Source: Pseudovirgaria hyperparasitica
Taxonomy: Eukaryota > Ascomycota > Dothideomycetes > Acrospermales > Acrospermaceae
Direction of reading: 5' to 3'
Length of the DNA: 64,000 bases
Assembly (NCBI RefSeq): GCF_010093815.1
Contig: NW_022985549.1
Coordinates: 620,001 to 684,000, forward strand
Shown here piece after piece: positions 42,992 to 55,217 of the stretch. A model generated the notes under the pieces. That model saw nothing but the letters and a program-made list of their open reading frames with translations. It did not search any database and was not told where the DNA came from. The translations under genes and the position numbers were made by a program. The number at the start of each line of letters is the position of its first letter. The stretch's first letter is position 1.

Positions 42992-45900
42992 CATGGATGG
43001 CGCTCGATGGATCTTTGTTGGTGAGTTTAGAGAGTGGTGTGCACTTGTTCGGCGTCCTGTTGGGTTTTGTTGGGTTGTTGTGTGGGAACGTTGTGATGCT
43101 GTGATTGATTGGGACTTGGACTTCTTCGTCTGTTGTCGGTCGACTCTTTACGATACCCCTTCCCTCCTTGGCATCACTGCCTTTGCACCCGCTAACGGAG
43201 AGAGAAATATGGCATGGCTTTTTGGTACATTTTACAAGCCTCGATAGTGGTTGACAACGGAACTTTTGGAATGCTTTTCCGCTGCTCACTCTTCCTGCCT
43301 TCTCTATCTCGCCTGTTTACGTGCCGTGCTGTGCCGATCATGATCACTTTCGCGCCTCTATGAGTCTGACTACTCCTCTGTTTGCTCTGCTCTGCTCTGC
43401 CCCTTCTTAAGTCGATAAACTGTCAAATTGTGCCATTCTCCTCCCTCCCCTTTCTCCCGATATTATCCATCCACCCCAAAAAGTTCAAAATCCAGTCCCT
43501 CCCCAGATCGAGTCCCACGTAGGCATACCTAATAACAGTTATACAACAAGAAAAAGAGAAAAAAACAACCTGACCACTGAGAATCTTTAATTGAAAAGAC
43601 CCCCCAAAATACAGAAGAGCACCAGTCCAGTCCAATCCAGTCCAAGCTGTCTACCTTTCGTCTATCAATTACCTTTTTGTCTTTCTCTATCTGACTACTT
43701 TCGTTTTTATCCCTTTTGAAAGCGAATACTGGTCGCGTGGCTCGAGTCTGCACCTGCGTTGTGATGTCCATGTCATCTCGTACGGGCTGCTTGAATATGG
43801 CGTTGAGGTTGAGAGTATACATACGTTTATGGTTTATGAGACGTGGAGGATGAGAAGGGTGGGGATGATAATGATGATGGTGCGACGAATGTAACAATTT
43901 CCCTTGATAGATCGAAGGAGGAGGAAGTGTAGTAGCGACAGTGATGACGGTAAGGAATAGTGCGGTATGTTGAGACGGCTGTTGATGTTGGCTGTTATGG
44001 GTTGAAGATCATAGACGAGTATTGCATGTTGAGGATGGGATGTATGTGTTTTTAAGAAGGGGGAGGGGGTTATTTGGAAGGTGTTGGAAAGGCATCGTAT
44101 ATTCCATTCGGGTTTGTTAGATCCTGTAACTCTATACCGCTCACGATCAGACATTACTCCACACAGCCAACAAAGCAACTCTATCTATACACATATAACA
44201 GAGCAACAGTAATGCGACCACACCCAACTCTCCCTCAAAATCCCACCTTCCTTCCATCCTGCCCCTCCGTTCCCATTATCTACATCAATCTGCAGGACAT
44301 CCCTCAAAGCCACGAGCACACGGCGGCCAATCACCATGATCGCCGAGAGATCAGTATACGAATTAATATCATCTATCAATCCAAGGCCCGTCCACGACGA
44401 GGTGAGATATTGCTGTATACCGGAGTATAGCCGCTAGAAATTTATACGGGATACTTGATCATTTTCCCTCTAGGAATTCAACACGACGTTAAGACCTACC
44501 TCGGATGAATCTCACTTAGAGGGAAGATGTGTAGGGGATGGGAACCATGTATGGATGGGGAGATCTTGTGGTATCTTAGTCGATGTTATGATGGTATGGT
44601 GTGATGTGAAGTAACATGATGCTAGGGCTCTCGCAAGGCAGAGGAGTGCCCGTAGTATAACGTAAGAAGTAGCTACATGTACTGACCTGAGGCCATATAG
44701 GCCGACGCAATACGACTCAATATGACTTGGTAGTCTGGGCAAATCTCTTGGATCAGATAAGTGCTAGGGTGTATGGCGTCGATGCAGTCAGTGTCGGATA
44801 TACACATACAAAGGCGTGTATCTCATGTATATCAATGCGATGGTGTTCCTGGGGACCTCAGAACCCTGTTTATGTAAGGAGTATCTCTGCCGTTGATGCG
44901 CGTTTTTACCACGGGGATTGAGTGCTCAGGATAGGTAAGGAGACGGGGTATGATGCATTGTTATGGGTGGTGTGACAATAGTTGATGTCTTCCTCGATGG
45001 CTCTTCGTAGCCTGTGGAAATATGAAGGTTGTGTCATGCGGATTGAAGGTAGGTATCGTCATATAGGTGTGAGAGGTGTAGAGTCAGCGTACGAAACCCG
45101 TCCAGAGCTACCAAGATTTGATACAGAAGATGGGGTTCATGTAGAGCGAAGGATATTGTCATGGAGAACGGACCTGTTCAAGCTTAGAATAGGGGTGTTA
45201 GAAGCATTTCAATACGTGAAACTGCGAGTCGTGTTTCCTGACAAGAAAACGAAGGATCTTACGTAGAACCGTTGGTTATTGTTTTAAGTACGACTAGCTA
45301 TGTTGAGCGTGATACTTTGTTTCGAAGATGCCGTAAAGAACTTCGATGCCGAAGGGCTATATGTACCGTAATCCAATAGCACTCGTCGTGTATGTTGCAG
45401 AGCCACTATGATTGCGAAATATGTCTGCGTTGGCGGGAAAAGTAAACCCAGCTGGGCTATTGTTCCAGCTGTGCATTCCAACGGGCAATAGATCATGCCC
45501 GTAGATCTTCTCGCTCGTATGCTCTCATTACCGATAGGTCATTCCTGTTTGTCCACTGCGCGAGAAAGCAACGAGACCATGCTGATCTTCTCAAATATGA
45601 CAAGTTGTTGCCTATCCCTTCTAAAAGTATCTCAACTAGTGAAGGCCATTCCCCGTCGGCCGCGTTTGCTATCGCAGACATGTGATGTTGTTGTACGTCA
45701 CATTGCAAGGACTCTTTGCTGTCATTATTGTTGATGAATCGATGACTGTGCCGCTTAGCACCGACTAGATCCACGGCATTGATGGTCGGTATAAGAAGCA
45801 CACATATCGTCGGAGATGGCGTTCTTCACTACAGACCAACGACACTCACTAGCTGGCCTTGACACCGTTGGTGGCAATTAGTATTCTCACTGAGCGGGGA

Positions 45901-48900
45901 AGCCCTGCGTCAATACCCTCTTTTCGGTTTCAGAGCTCCAGAAGGTCAGTGTTGATAGCGAGTCCAAGCTAGCTGACAAAAGGTAGGAATATGGATTGGC
46001 GTCGAAACGAACCGACATCGTCTCTGACATCAGGTGTATGTGATGTGTTTGGAAATGATTTGATATGTAGTTGTTCCTGGCGCTGTGACCTGGCCGATGG
46101 ATCGATTTGGCCGGGATGATCCGTGATCGCCTAAGCTTAATCTCAGTCTCCTTTGCACATGGACTTTGATGGATTCGATGTGTTTCGAACTAAGTATCTG
46201 TGGCGTTTGATGAGTTGTCAACAGTGCACGGTAACTAGAACCATGTACGTGAGTAATGAGATGATGAATAACACCAGTCGTATGCACCCTCCTAGATTCT
46301 ACCACAATGCAAAACCTGCTATGATCGAGTCTTGAATAGACGTGGCTGTGATGTTTTATGACTTCAAAATGTCAATTGTCTGATAGGTCTGTAATGAATG
46401 GTCGTGTGCACAGCCTCTTGTTTCAACCACAGCAGAGAGGGCCTGGACCACGACAAAACATTGCTGATTGTTACGGGCGAGCACGTAGCATAGCATCCTT
46501 GTATTCCAGGATTCTGCTCCTTGTACTTCTCGGCAGTCTACTGCTCATGGCCGTACTATCACCTCCCGAAATGTTCGGCACTAAGAAAGGCCGATAGGAC
46601 GCCCATGAATGCCCATCTGGCTGAAGATTGTACTGCGTTTCTTGGATATGTGGCTGGATTTGTGGTCAGCAGACGTAAGGATTGGAATCCATGGCCTGTT
46701 GAAAGTAAGCCTTGCAAATCTTCTAGGAAGCTTGCTGCCCGAAAGCTCTCGTGATCTTGATAGAACAGCCTTGCAAGACAGCTTTCAGGTATGCGATGCG
46801 GACATAACGTTCGAACTAGCGATGATTGATTTGTGTTGTCTGGACTGGCCCGGACTCGCAACACAGGAAAGCCCAGTTACGCATGCGAACTTCGGATCTG
46901 GTGACCAGTAGCATTTCTTGTCGCGGGATCTGAGCTGGGTTGAGGGCGTTGGAAAGCGTGATCCAACCGTTGCCGCCCGCAATCCTTTCGATTTGTCGAT
47001 CATTGCTTACTTTTTAGAAAGGTGAATATAGCGGCAGGGGGCCACAGCTCGCTTCAGGCGCTTGCTACTGGAGGGGGGTCCTCTGCCTCCAAGATGAATG
47101 GACAGTCATGGATACTGTCTGCTTGCCAGGGTAATACGAAGCTGCACGATAACACGAGACTGTACAATAGCCTTCTCCATAAGCCCTGCTCATCTAGAGA
47201 AGAGGGATGCAGGTAGCGCGATCCTCACTTACTGAAATGCTATTCTACGCTCAATTCACACAAAGTCGCTTTCCGTGCTGATCGCAAGCAGAGCGACACA
47301 GATACAAGGCGTACATGACCACATTGGATCATGGCGAACACATCATGTGCGCCCATAATTAACCATGACGTGTAAATAACCAAAAGTATTTTCACGGATG
47401 ACGCGGTCAGGGAATAATAGCAAGCTCATCTTCCACGCAGAGTAGCGAAGCTGCACACTGCGCCGCGTGGACCGAGTGGGCCGGAGCCTTGAAAGGAGAA
47501 TGTATAGGCAGGATATAAATAGCACAGCAAGGGTGATCGATCATGGGTAATGCGGGTCTCTTCAACCAATGAGAAGCGACTGTTTCGGAGCATGCAACGA
47601 CGTTTCAGGTTCCAGAAGGAACTTTCGAAAATAATGTGAAACAGTCAAGTCGCACGGACCCCTGCATCTCCCAAAACTTTGTGCCCGTCCCTGTAACCAT
47701 GGACAGCGTGAGAGGCTATTCGTCTAGACCCTTCAAAACTCCGTGCCTGGCGGACAGCCATGGTGGAGCAATTTAGGAGGCACGGAAAACTGCAAGGAAG
47801 GGAGAAAATGTACAGCCTTTCGAAAGCAAAGACTGGTGGTGGGTCTGGGTCGGTGCAGGACCGTCTCGCGCGCCGAGGACCAATGACTGTATCGCGAGAT
47901 ACGGCGTTTCGGGAATGCGCTGTGTGACTTCATCATTTGCACCAGGCATAGCTCCACATCGATACGCGATGCCATGGCAGTGCCTGTTGGATGCCAGCAA
48001 AGGCCAGAGATAAACGTGTCATGCCATGCTGTTATTTTCCTTGGCTTCTTCAGAACATGGAACGAATATGACTAGTCGGCCCTTTCAAAGCATGGCAAAT
48101 CGTTTCCTCTTTTCCACTTGTAGGCAAGTGCATCACAGGGCATAGTTAGGGTAGCCGAACAAGGCAGACCAATTGATTGCAATGCATTATTTTTGCATCT
48201 CCGAAAGCAATACTCCTATATTGATGACTCTGCGCGCGAGTAGCGACGACGGAACGTGGATGTGGACATGCTCGGTGTGAGGGCGCGGCAAAGCTGATCT
48301 ATTTTTATCCGCAATGGCTCAGCGCACGCGCAAGGGGCACATCCACAGACTCGTTCTCTCACCATAGTTATTTGTACCAGTCAGAGCGTTCGTCGCAAAG
48401 CTGGGTAGGACGGAGTACAGTCTGGCATGTGAGAAGTCAGAGAGTGGTTATGAAGTGGAGTCATCAAACCTTGGAAATGATGCTGGCAGGGATGAGGATG
48501 CAGGCCAGGATTACGGGAGTAGAGCGAAGGCAGTACAGTGTAGAGCGTAGCGGTCAGACGACAGCGGAGGAGCAGAGTTTGCTGAGGTGCGTGAGTGTGA
48601 GTTTTGTGTCTGTGAGGCTGTGATTGAGCGAATCGGAGTGATTCTCGAGTGGTGAGAGGTGGAAGGGTGAAGCTGGGTACCTGTGTGTTGCCTGCTCCCT
48701 AGACGCAGGGCTAAGTTGAGCAGCGCTGGTCGCTTGCTTCAGCGGCTGCCTACACGGTATACCACAGCATAGTATTCGTAGCTTGCATACCACTTCTGCT
48801 GAGTAAGCTACGTCTCTCTTTCTCCATCCCTCCCCACTCACACAGATTGCACATTACACACTTCACACTTCACACATCACGTCTCACTTCCTGTTGATCA

Positions 48901-49686
48901 TTCCAACTCATCCACTCAAATTTCACATTCCACATTCCACCTTCCACACGCACACGGCCCGTTATAGGCACCCCTTTTCGGCTGGATAGCTTCTCCTACC
49001 ATCGTATCGGGTCCCCGCGCTCTTCACTGCTCGCATTTCCTGTCCGGATTTCCCTGGACCTGGACCTCTTCATTTCCCACGTTATTTCGGACTTTTTTTC
49101 GCTGTTTCGAAGCATTGCTTTGTCTCCGTCAACGTGGCACAACGCATTACGCAGCGTGCGTGAAGTCGTTTCAGAAACCCTCGCCCTCGACAGTGCATCA
49201 TACAATCAACCTTACGGTGGCAGCAACAGCATCAACATCAAGAACAACATCCACTGGCTACGGCACAGGCCAGCTGTCCTGCCACTCCATCCAACATTCC
49301 ATCGCGCCGTAACGCTGCATGACTGACGTTAGGCTCGATTTTAGCCGCCGTCCTACACGTGGTAGCCCCATCCCTGTGACGCTACTTCGCTGTCAAACGC
49401 TCGGCCAGGCACGTCCCACGACTATTTTGGGCCCCCTGCACTCCTCACAGACCTCAATTCGCTGCGCCTTCATACAGGCCTCTCCTTGCCTCCGCACCTC
49501 TCACTCTCAGTCGTACGCCGCATCACCCAAACAATCCATTCCCTTGGCCCCCTCCCCCTGCGCATCTCTATTCTGGTCCAAGCATTTCCGTATCCGCCTC
49601 CCTGGCCCACACTACTACTTCCATACCACTTCTACAAATACTTACTTAACCCCGGAAGTACTGTACTCTTTTCCTCTTCTTTCATC
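42992..49686. other. 6.7-kb region without a supportable gene
   Basis: By far the largest gap in the window; elsewhere genes come about every 2.5-3 kb. Frames reach at most about 120 codons apart from one at 49319-50107 that overlaps the next gene. None shows a family motif or a splice pattern that closes. Sequence 43300-44100 is pyrimidine-rich. Sequence 48830-48960 is a C/A/T-rich tract with short CACATTCCAC-like repeats, probably the leader region of the phosducin-like gene. Non-coding RNA genes or a gene of an unfamiliar family could hide here. Confidence 0.4.
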
Positions 49687-50568
49687 ATGTCAAGCGCCGC
49701 TCAAGACGAATTTAACGAACTCATCCGTGACAAAGACACATCACACAAACATCCCGAAGATCAGTCTGCCCTGTCCGACGACAGCTCTGACGACCAACCA
49801 CGAGAAACCTTCTACGAAAAGGACGACGAGGACAGCGAAGAAGAACGAGGCAGAGACAACATGGTCGGACGATACTACCTCCCATCGCTGCATTCAAATG
49901 CCAACACCGGCCCCAAAGGTGTCATTGCCGACGCTCAGGCGTACGAGCAAGCCAGGAAGGCCAGCCAGATGCGCTACAAGGACACCCCAACCGCGCTTCA
50001 TCCCGCCTACTCCAGTGAGAGCATCATCATCCAAGCCGAGGAGAAGAGCTCATTGGAAGAAGACGACGGGGAAGGCTTCATGGCGAAGTGGAGAGCGAAT
50101 CGCCTGAAAGACCTCCAGAATGCCGTCCGTCATACCTCAAGATCGCGGACCCGGAGTCCCACCAAGCGAGTTTACGGCAGTCTAGCGGCAGTCGACGCCA
50201 ATGGATACCTAGAGGCCATTGAGAAAGTGCCCGCCGACACCGTCGTTGTCGTACTAATCTATGATGATCTTGTAAGTTGTCCTACCTGCACGACGTATTA
50301 GAAAACTAACATGGCCAAGTCTGAGATCAGCAACATGGTTGAGAAATGTGTGCGAAAGCTCGCCCGGTCCCACGCCACCACAAGATTCGTTAAGCTCCAC
50401 TACCTCGACGCAGAATTCGAAGCTGCTGGTGTACCAGCAATTCTCGCATACCGTGGGGGAGAGAAGTTTTCCGATATGATTCCCATAATGGATGAACTTC
50501 CGGACGACGCCGACCTTAGCCCGGCTAGCTTAGAGCACGCCATGAAGAGTCGCCGCATATTATCATAG
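49687..50568 (+). CDS. Phosducin-like protein (PhLP1/BDM-1 type)
   Basis: Co-chaperone that, with CCT, helps fold G-beta and assemble G-beta-gamma; fungal relatives such as Cryphonectria BDM-1 are needed for G-beta stability. Exons 49687-50271 and 50320-50568 (48-nt intron) give 277 residues. The N-terminal half is acidic and helical (SLEEDDGEGFMAKWRANRL), as in the G-beta-binding helices of phosducins. The C-terminal half is the thioredoxin-like domain, with VVVVLIYDDL, the region of VEKCVRKLA, FVKLHYLDAEF, the cis-Pro segment GVPAILAYRGGE and the final helix. No redox CxxC is present, as expected. The start was chosen at MSSAAQDEF. Confidence 0.93.
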
Positions 50569-53342
50569 ACGTTTCCCTGCATGACATATTCCAGTCTTCT
50601 TCCACAACGCCATTCTACACCTTCAGACACGTAAATCCCGCCGTCTCGCGCATGCATTTCCTCTACCAAAATATCACCACCGCGTAACGATTCTCCTTTG
50701 TCTCGCCACATTCATATTGGCCGCAGAACCGCACATCGACTTAATATTTCACGCTATACCCACGGACGGTTATGTTAGCTTCGGGAACAGGTTGGCAGGC
50801 TTCGAAGATTGGCATATCTCGAACGGCGTTCTTGTACTATGTATTATATTACCTGCTATACTGTTTGTGCCACTCGGTGGGCACACTGAATACATCAGAC
50901 TGTTGCCATGGCTCGATCCATGGCTCAGACCTTGACCATCCACATTCATCCCGCTCACGACACGCAGCGTTTCCTCTAGTCCTTCCTACTCACGAGCAGC
51001 CGTCTAGTCACCCACAGCCTTACGCCCCACGCATGGTCAAACGGTCATACATCGTCTCTACTTTCCTCTTCTCAATCTTGTCTCGTCTCATCTCAACTCC
51101 CATGCCAACCCTGTCCTGCCACGCGAGCTGTGCATCTATGTATGTATGCCCTGCCAAGCCATGCACACCCCCACCTCTGCACGAACCTGAATTGTACATA
51201 TTTTGCATATAAGACACTCACTATCCCATATACGGAGGTCCACACCGGGACACGCGCACGCATGGGGGTTTTCTTTTCTTTTTTGGGCCTGGGTAGGTGA
51301 TCAGTAATAGTGGTCATGGTCGTAGATCATGGGTCATGGGTCGTTGATCGTGTTGGTGTTGGTGGTTGATGACGTGCAGGTCTCGCGTGGCGTCGTCCAC
51401 AAGGTTGGAATTATGTAGTGCGCCTGGATTGTGTGAGATTTAGATTTACCATGGCGCTGGGACTTTTTTGTTACCTATGCTTCTTCCAATGGTAGGTTAG
51501 CTTGCTCGGCCGCGCGGCGGAGACGGGAGCGAAGGAAACGTGGCGGCGGCGGAGGCGTGTTAGTGTTGTGATAGGATGGGGCAGGTAAGTATTGGGGGTG
51601 GGGGCTTTTATTGATATGGGAGATCTGGGGATGGGTATTATTAGGACTTGATCTTCGATGGATGAGTGATCAGATTGGGTTATGTTGGATGTGTTTGACG
51701 GAGTTAGGGATGTGAAAATGCGCTGTGTGCAATGAAATATGCTCCATACATGCACTTTAAGGGGAGCAATGGCGCGTGAATGGGTGAATGGATGTATGCG
51801 CAATGCGTACTATTCGTAGATCATACGAATATGGATGGCTTTCTATTAGATCTCGACATAGAGGCCTACACTGGTAATGTGTGTGCCAAGGGAAATTGGA
51901 GAGGGGGAAGCGATAGGGAGTGCATGCTGGGAATGAGTAGTCCTGTTGCCTGCTGTGATATTTGCCGTTGCAGACATATCTCTTAAGCACAGTCACACAC
52001 ATGTTCGTAGATGGATGGACGGAGGAGCTCGCTTAGAGAACGTGCATATGTATGTATATACGTGCTTCACGACGTGTTTGTGTGTATCTGTATCTAGTCA
52101 TCCATCGTGCGCTTATGCTAGCTACCATGCCATTCAGCCTGCCGTTTGCACACCAGTTAGTTCCTCGCCATGCCTCGTGCATATGTATGAAAACGTAAGT
52201 CCATCACTGCAAGACCATCACTGCTGACAGCAGGCGGGATCTATCCTACGGATGAATGATGGCGTTGTCTAGGACAGGCAAGAAAGACCGCCTTTCCAAA
52301 GGTCGATCTCAGATTCCAGGTTACATGTCAGATTCCAATCTAGATACCCAGACGCCCCCGCATACCATCAGCCCCATTCTCTCGTGTCCAGTATGCATGC
52401 ATACATGCATGTCTACGGCACATCCACGGCGCGGCACATATGCAGCGCCTGGCATCTGGCACAGTGTAATAGTACACACGTGGGGGCGCCTCTGATAGAG
52501 GTAGACATGGAGGCAGACGAAACATCCAATTCCTGCATTTGGGGCCTGTACAATACGCGTGCGGCGTCAGCACAGATATGCCTGTGCATATACGTCTTAT
52601 ACCATTGCAATGCAACTGCAGGCGTACGGCGTAGGCCATGCATATGTAATAGAATGGGCACAAGTGTGCGCGTCTAGTACATGCTTGAGTGGCGCGCGTA
52701 CAAATGGTGTTTGTGGAATCGATTTTTGTACGTTGTATGGAGATAGACCGATTGCTGTTTGCAGTGCGGCACGAATGTGGGTATTGGATACGGCGATTGG
52801 GCGGTGCTTGCACGGTTACGCCCTGGACTTCTGTCTTGTGGTGTCTGTATGGTGATGGGAAACCGTATGGCACAGCACCGTGTTGTCAATATTTTTTGGT
52901 TGCACTGGTGTGCCGGCAGACGGCGACAGTGTCATAGATAGCTCATGCGGCGTATGAACGTGCGTTAAGGGATGGTAGGTCGGTCTTTTCGTCGTGGTCT
53001 TTCATTCCTGAGTCTCATGTTCTGTTTTTTGCCTCCTATCTGGGCAGCAGTTGTTCCAGGCGCTGAGCGGCATGAGTCAAAGTGGAGTTCTGCCGTCAGA
53101 CTGATATGATAGCAGATGATCATGCAGTCTTTTCGAAAGGCGATGGTTCGGATGTTATAGTTGGAGTTTGTGGAGTGTGCTTTTCATCCGTCTTCTCAGC
53201 ATGCTTGGATTTACTTGAGAAGCGTCTCTACGGCGAAACTTGTGGCATCTTCTTTGCCACATTCCACCCCTTCGAGCGTCTTACCCAGACCTGAATTAAG
53301 CATGTTTTCGACTTGTTGTGACATCGGTTGCTCCACAGAGTC
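50569..53342. other. Gene-free region rich in CATG/TATG simple sequence
   Basis: About 2.8 kb. No gene supported. Parts of 51000-52700 are rich in alternating purine-pyrimidine words such as CATG, CATA and TGTATG, with a palindromic cluster near 52392-52412. Frames on both strands are of similar length, a sign of biased composition rather than coding. Confidence 0.45.
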
Positions 53343-54680
53343 TCAAACTCCGGTGGTTTTGGGTCGAACTTGTTTAACCTTGACTTCATCAAGTTCCGTC
53401 GTACTGATCACTTTTCCAAGGCCTTCAATGCCTTGAAACACATCCTTCGCCGTGGACCAGCTCCGGTCTTTTTTGTATATTTGACTCCGCAAAAACGCCA
53501 GTGTCATGCGCTGAACCGTCGCCACTACCTCCAAATTCTCTTTAAGCTTCGCTTCGACTGTAGTCTCACCAGAGATCCCGCCGAGCCGGCAGTCCGCGCC
53601 CTTTAGTTCTAGCAGGTCCTTCGATCCCGGGCTCGATTTGAAGCCATCCTTCCACTTCTCTTTCTCGCTGACACTTATTTCTGGCATCTCATGCTCTGTG
53701 CCGCTAACCCATAGCGTGGGTGTGGTCAGCGTCGAATAGTCTACGTGCCTAAGGAAGGGCTTGGTGTCGCTGACAGTTGTGGAAAGCAAGGATTCATCGT
53801 CACTAAGCGGAGAGAGAAGAACACCTGCTTTTATGCGCTTGTCCTTGTTCGTGTATACAGTGGTATAGTCTGTGTCTGGGTTTCCGAGGCTCATGCCGAG
53901 TAGGACGCTGGCGGTATGTACGCCGAGCAAATGGCCTACCACAACGACCCGTTCCGAATCAAAGGAAGCACCTTTTGGGGCGGATCGGGCCTCAACGTTA
54001 GACAGTCTATCGAGGATGTGAGTGCAGTCTGTAATGCATTTGCGCCAGGACGTGCTGTTAAGGTTGGCATTGATGCTGGATTGAATGACGACGAAGCCAT
54101 GCAAGGCATAGTACTCGGCCAGGGGCGCATAGCTGTTTTGGCGGGTCAGATTGCTAGTGGAGCCTTCGCCGTGGATGAGCATCATGACGGGCAGTTTGCC
54201 GTGAGATTTTGGCACTGTCACTCTTACAGAGATGGGAAGGGTTCGATTGGGTAAACGAAACTTAATGGTATCGTTATGCTTGAACTTTTCGTGCTGCGTA
54301 GTCCCAGGTAGATTGGCTGCTCTCCCAATGCCAGGCTTGTCGTATATACCGAAACCAGATCTGAGAGGTTCCATGATATGTAGGTCCTTCTTCTTGATAG
54401 AAACTTTGACGTTAGTAGAATCGTCCCTATTAGTGCTGTTGGTCACAGCTTTCTTATCCGTATAGGTCCATCGTGTGCGGTATCGAGGCTCGACCGCGGG
54501 TGTCAGAATTCTCCTCGCAATACCGGCTCCAGGATCTGTTGCATCGCGGGAGTTGTAGCTGTCAGAACTGTTGCTTAGGAATCGGTAAGGACTACACCGT
54601 AGCTGCTGATAGATATGGCTTGGTCTTTGATGACATGCTGAAGAGAATTCAAGCGGTCTTATACGTCCCCTCGTAATCAT
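53343..54680 (-). CDS. Alpha/beta-hydrolase-fold protein lacking the catalytic triad
   Basis: Relative of fungal PAF-acetylhydrolase/chlorophyllase-like esterases, 445 residues in one open frame. Residues 1 to about 100 are basic and Ser/Thr-rich and may be a targeting sequence. Fold landmarks are MLIHGEGSTS (about 167-176), YAPLAEYYALHGFVVIQ and ERVVVVGHLLG. The nucleophile elbow, normally GHSxG, is GHLLG with Leu at 251. The acid-bearing turn, normally like VAGDKD, is VSGTEHEM at 325-332. The histidine loop, normally GEHxLGG, is GADCRLGG with Cys at 364. All three catalytic positions therefore appear lost while the frame is intact. It is either a pseudoenzyme with a binding role or a recently decaying gene. 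The family alignment is from memory. Confidence 0.72.
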   Translation of the reverse strand: MITRGRIRPLEFSSACHQRPSHIYQQLRCSPYRFLSNSSDSYNSRDATDPGAGIARRILTPAVEPRYRTRWTYTDKKAVTNSTNRDDSTNVKVSIKKKDLHIMEPLRSGFGIYDKPGIGRAANLPGTTQHEKFKHNDTIKFRLPNRTLPISVRVTVPKSHGKLPVMMLIHGEGSTSNLTRQNSYAPLAEYYALHGFVVIQSSINANLNSTSWRKCITDCTHILDRLSNVEARSAPKGASFDSERVVVVGHLLGVHTASVLLGMSLGNPDTDYTTVYTNKDKRIKAGVLLSPLSDDESLLSTTVSDTKPFLRHVDYSTLTTPTLWVSGTEHEMPEISVSEKEKWKDGFKSSPGSKDLLELKGADCRLGGISGETTVEAKLKENLEVVATVQRMTLAFLRSQIYKKDRSWSTAKDVFQGIEGLGKVISTTELDEVKVKQVRPKTTGV

Positions 54681-54877
54681 GTTTCATGACCTTCACGCGA
54701 ACCGATACAAATTCAATACCAAGTCCCACGATGCAGGATGCTTAGTCAAGTCCATAAATTGTTAAACGCTAGCTCGAAATAACGATGGTGGCTGAAAACA
54801 ATGGCTACGATTAATTGCAATGACTGAAAATTAGCAGTTTCAAGTTACTTTTGATGCGAAAGTGATATTATTCGTCT

Positions 54878-54921
<44 letters not shown>

Positions 54922-55141
54922 ATTCTTACAGGTAGTAATAAGAGAACTGACAGATTGATTGCATGTCAAATTTTGCAGGTAGGGGATGAAGCTGCACTAA
55001 AGCCGAAAATGGCTTAGCCCATTTACTTTGACTTCTCAATCTTACAAAAATATAAAGTAAAATGAAACCCTCTGTCTCCACCGGGTTGAATGGTGTAGGT
55101 AAGAAATCGTCACAGATCATGCGTCTCCCGTGCAGCCACTA
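54681..55141. other. Intergenic region with microsatellite
   Basis: Holds the promoter of the hydrolase-fold gene and the (TGA)n repeat. Otherwise AT-rich, with no gene. Confidence 0.5.
54878..54920. repeat. (TGA)14 microsatellite
   Basis: Uninterrupted trinucleotide repeat of about 43 bases, about 200 bases upstream of the hydrolase-fold gene's start. Likely to vary in length between strains. Confidence 0.93.
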
Positions 55142-55212
55142 ATATGAATGTAGTTGGTTATCACGTCAGTCTAACACACTGAAGGTCTCCGGTTCAAGTC
55201 CGGGTTCAATCA
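55142..55212 (+). pseudogene. tRNA-Val (anticodon AAC) with spoiled 5' acceptor end
   Basis: The D arm with A box (TAGTTGGTTATCA), the anticodon arm CAGTCTAACACACTG with AAC at 55173-55175, and the T arm TCCGGTTCAAGTCCGGG are all intact. Position 73 is A and a T5 run follows at 55213-55217, a Pol III stop. The acceptor 3' strand is TTCAATC, so the 5' strand should be GATTGAA. Instead it reads ATATGAA: positions 4-7 pair and 1-3 all mismatch. It could be a 5'-truncated pseudogene, or functional only after repair of the 5' end. Confidence 0.75.
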
Positions 55213-55217
55213 TTTTT

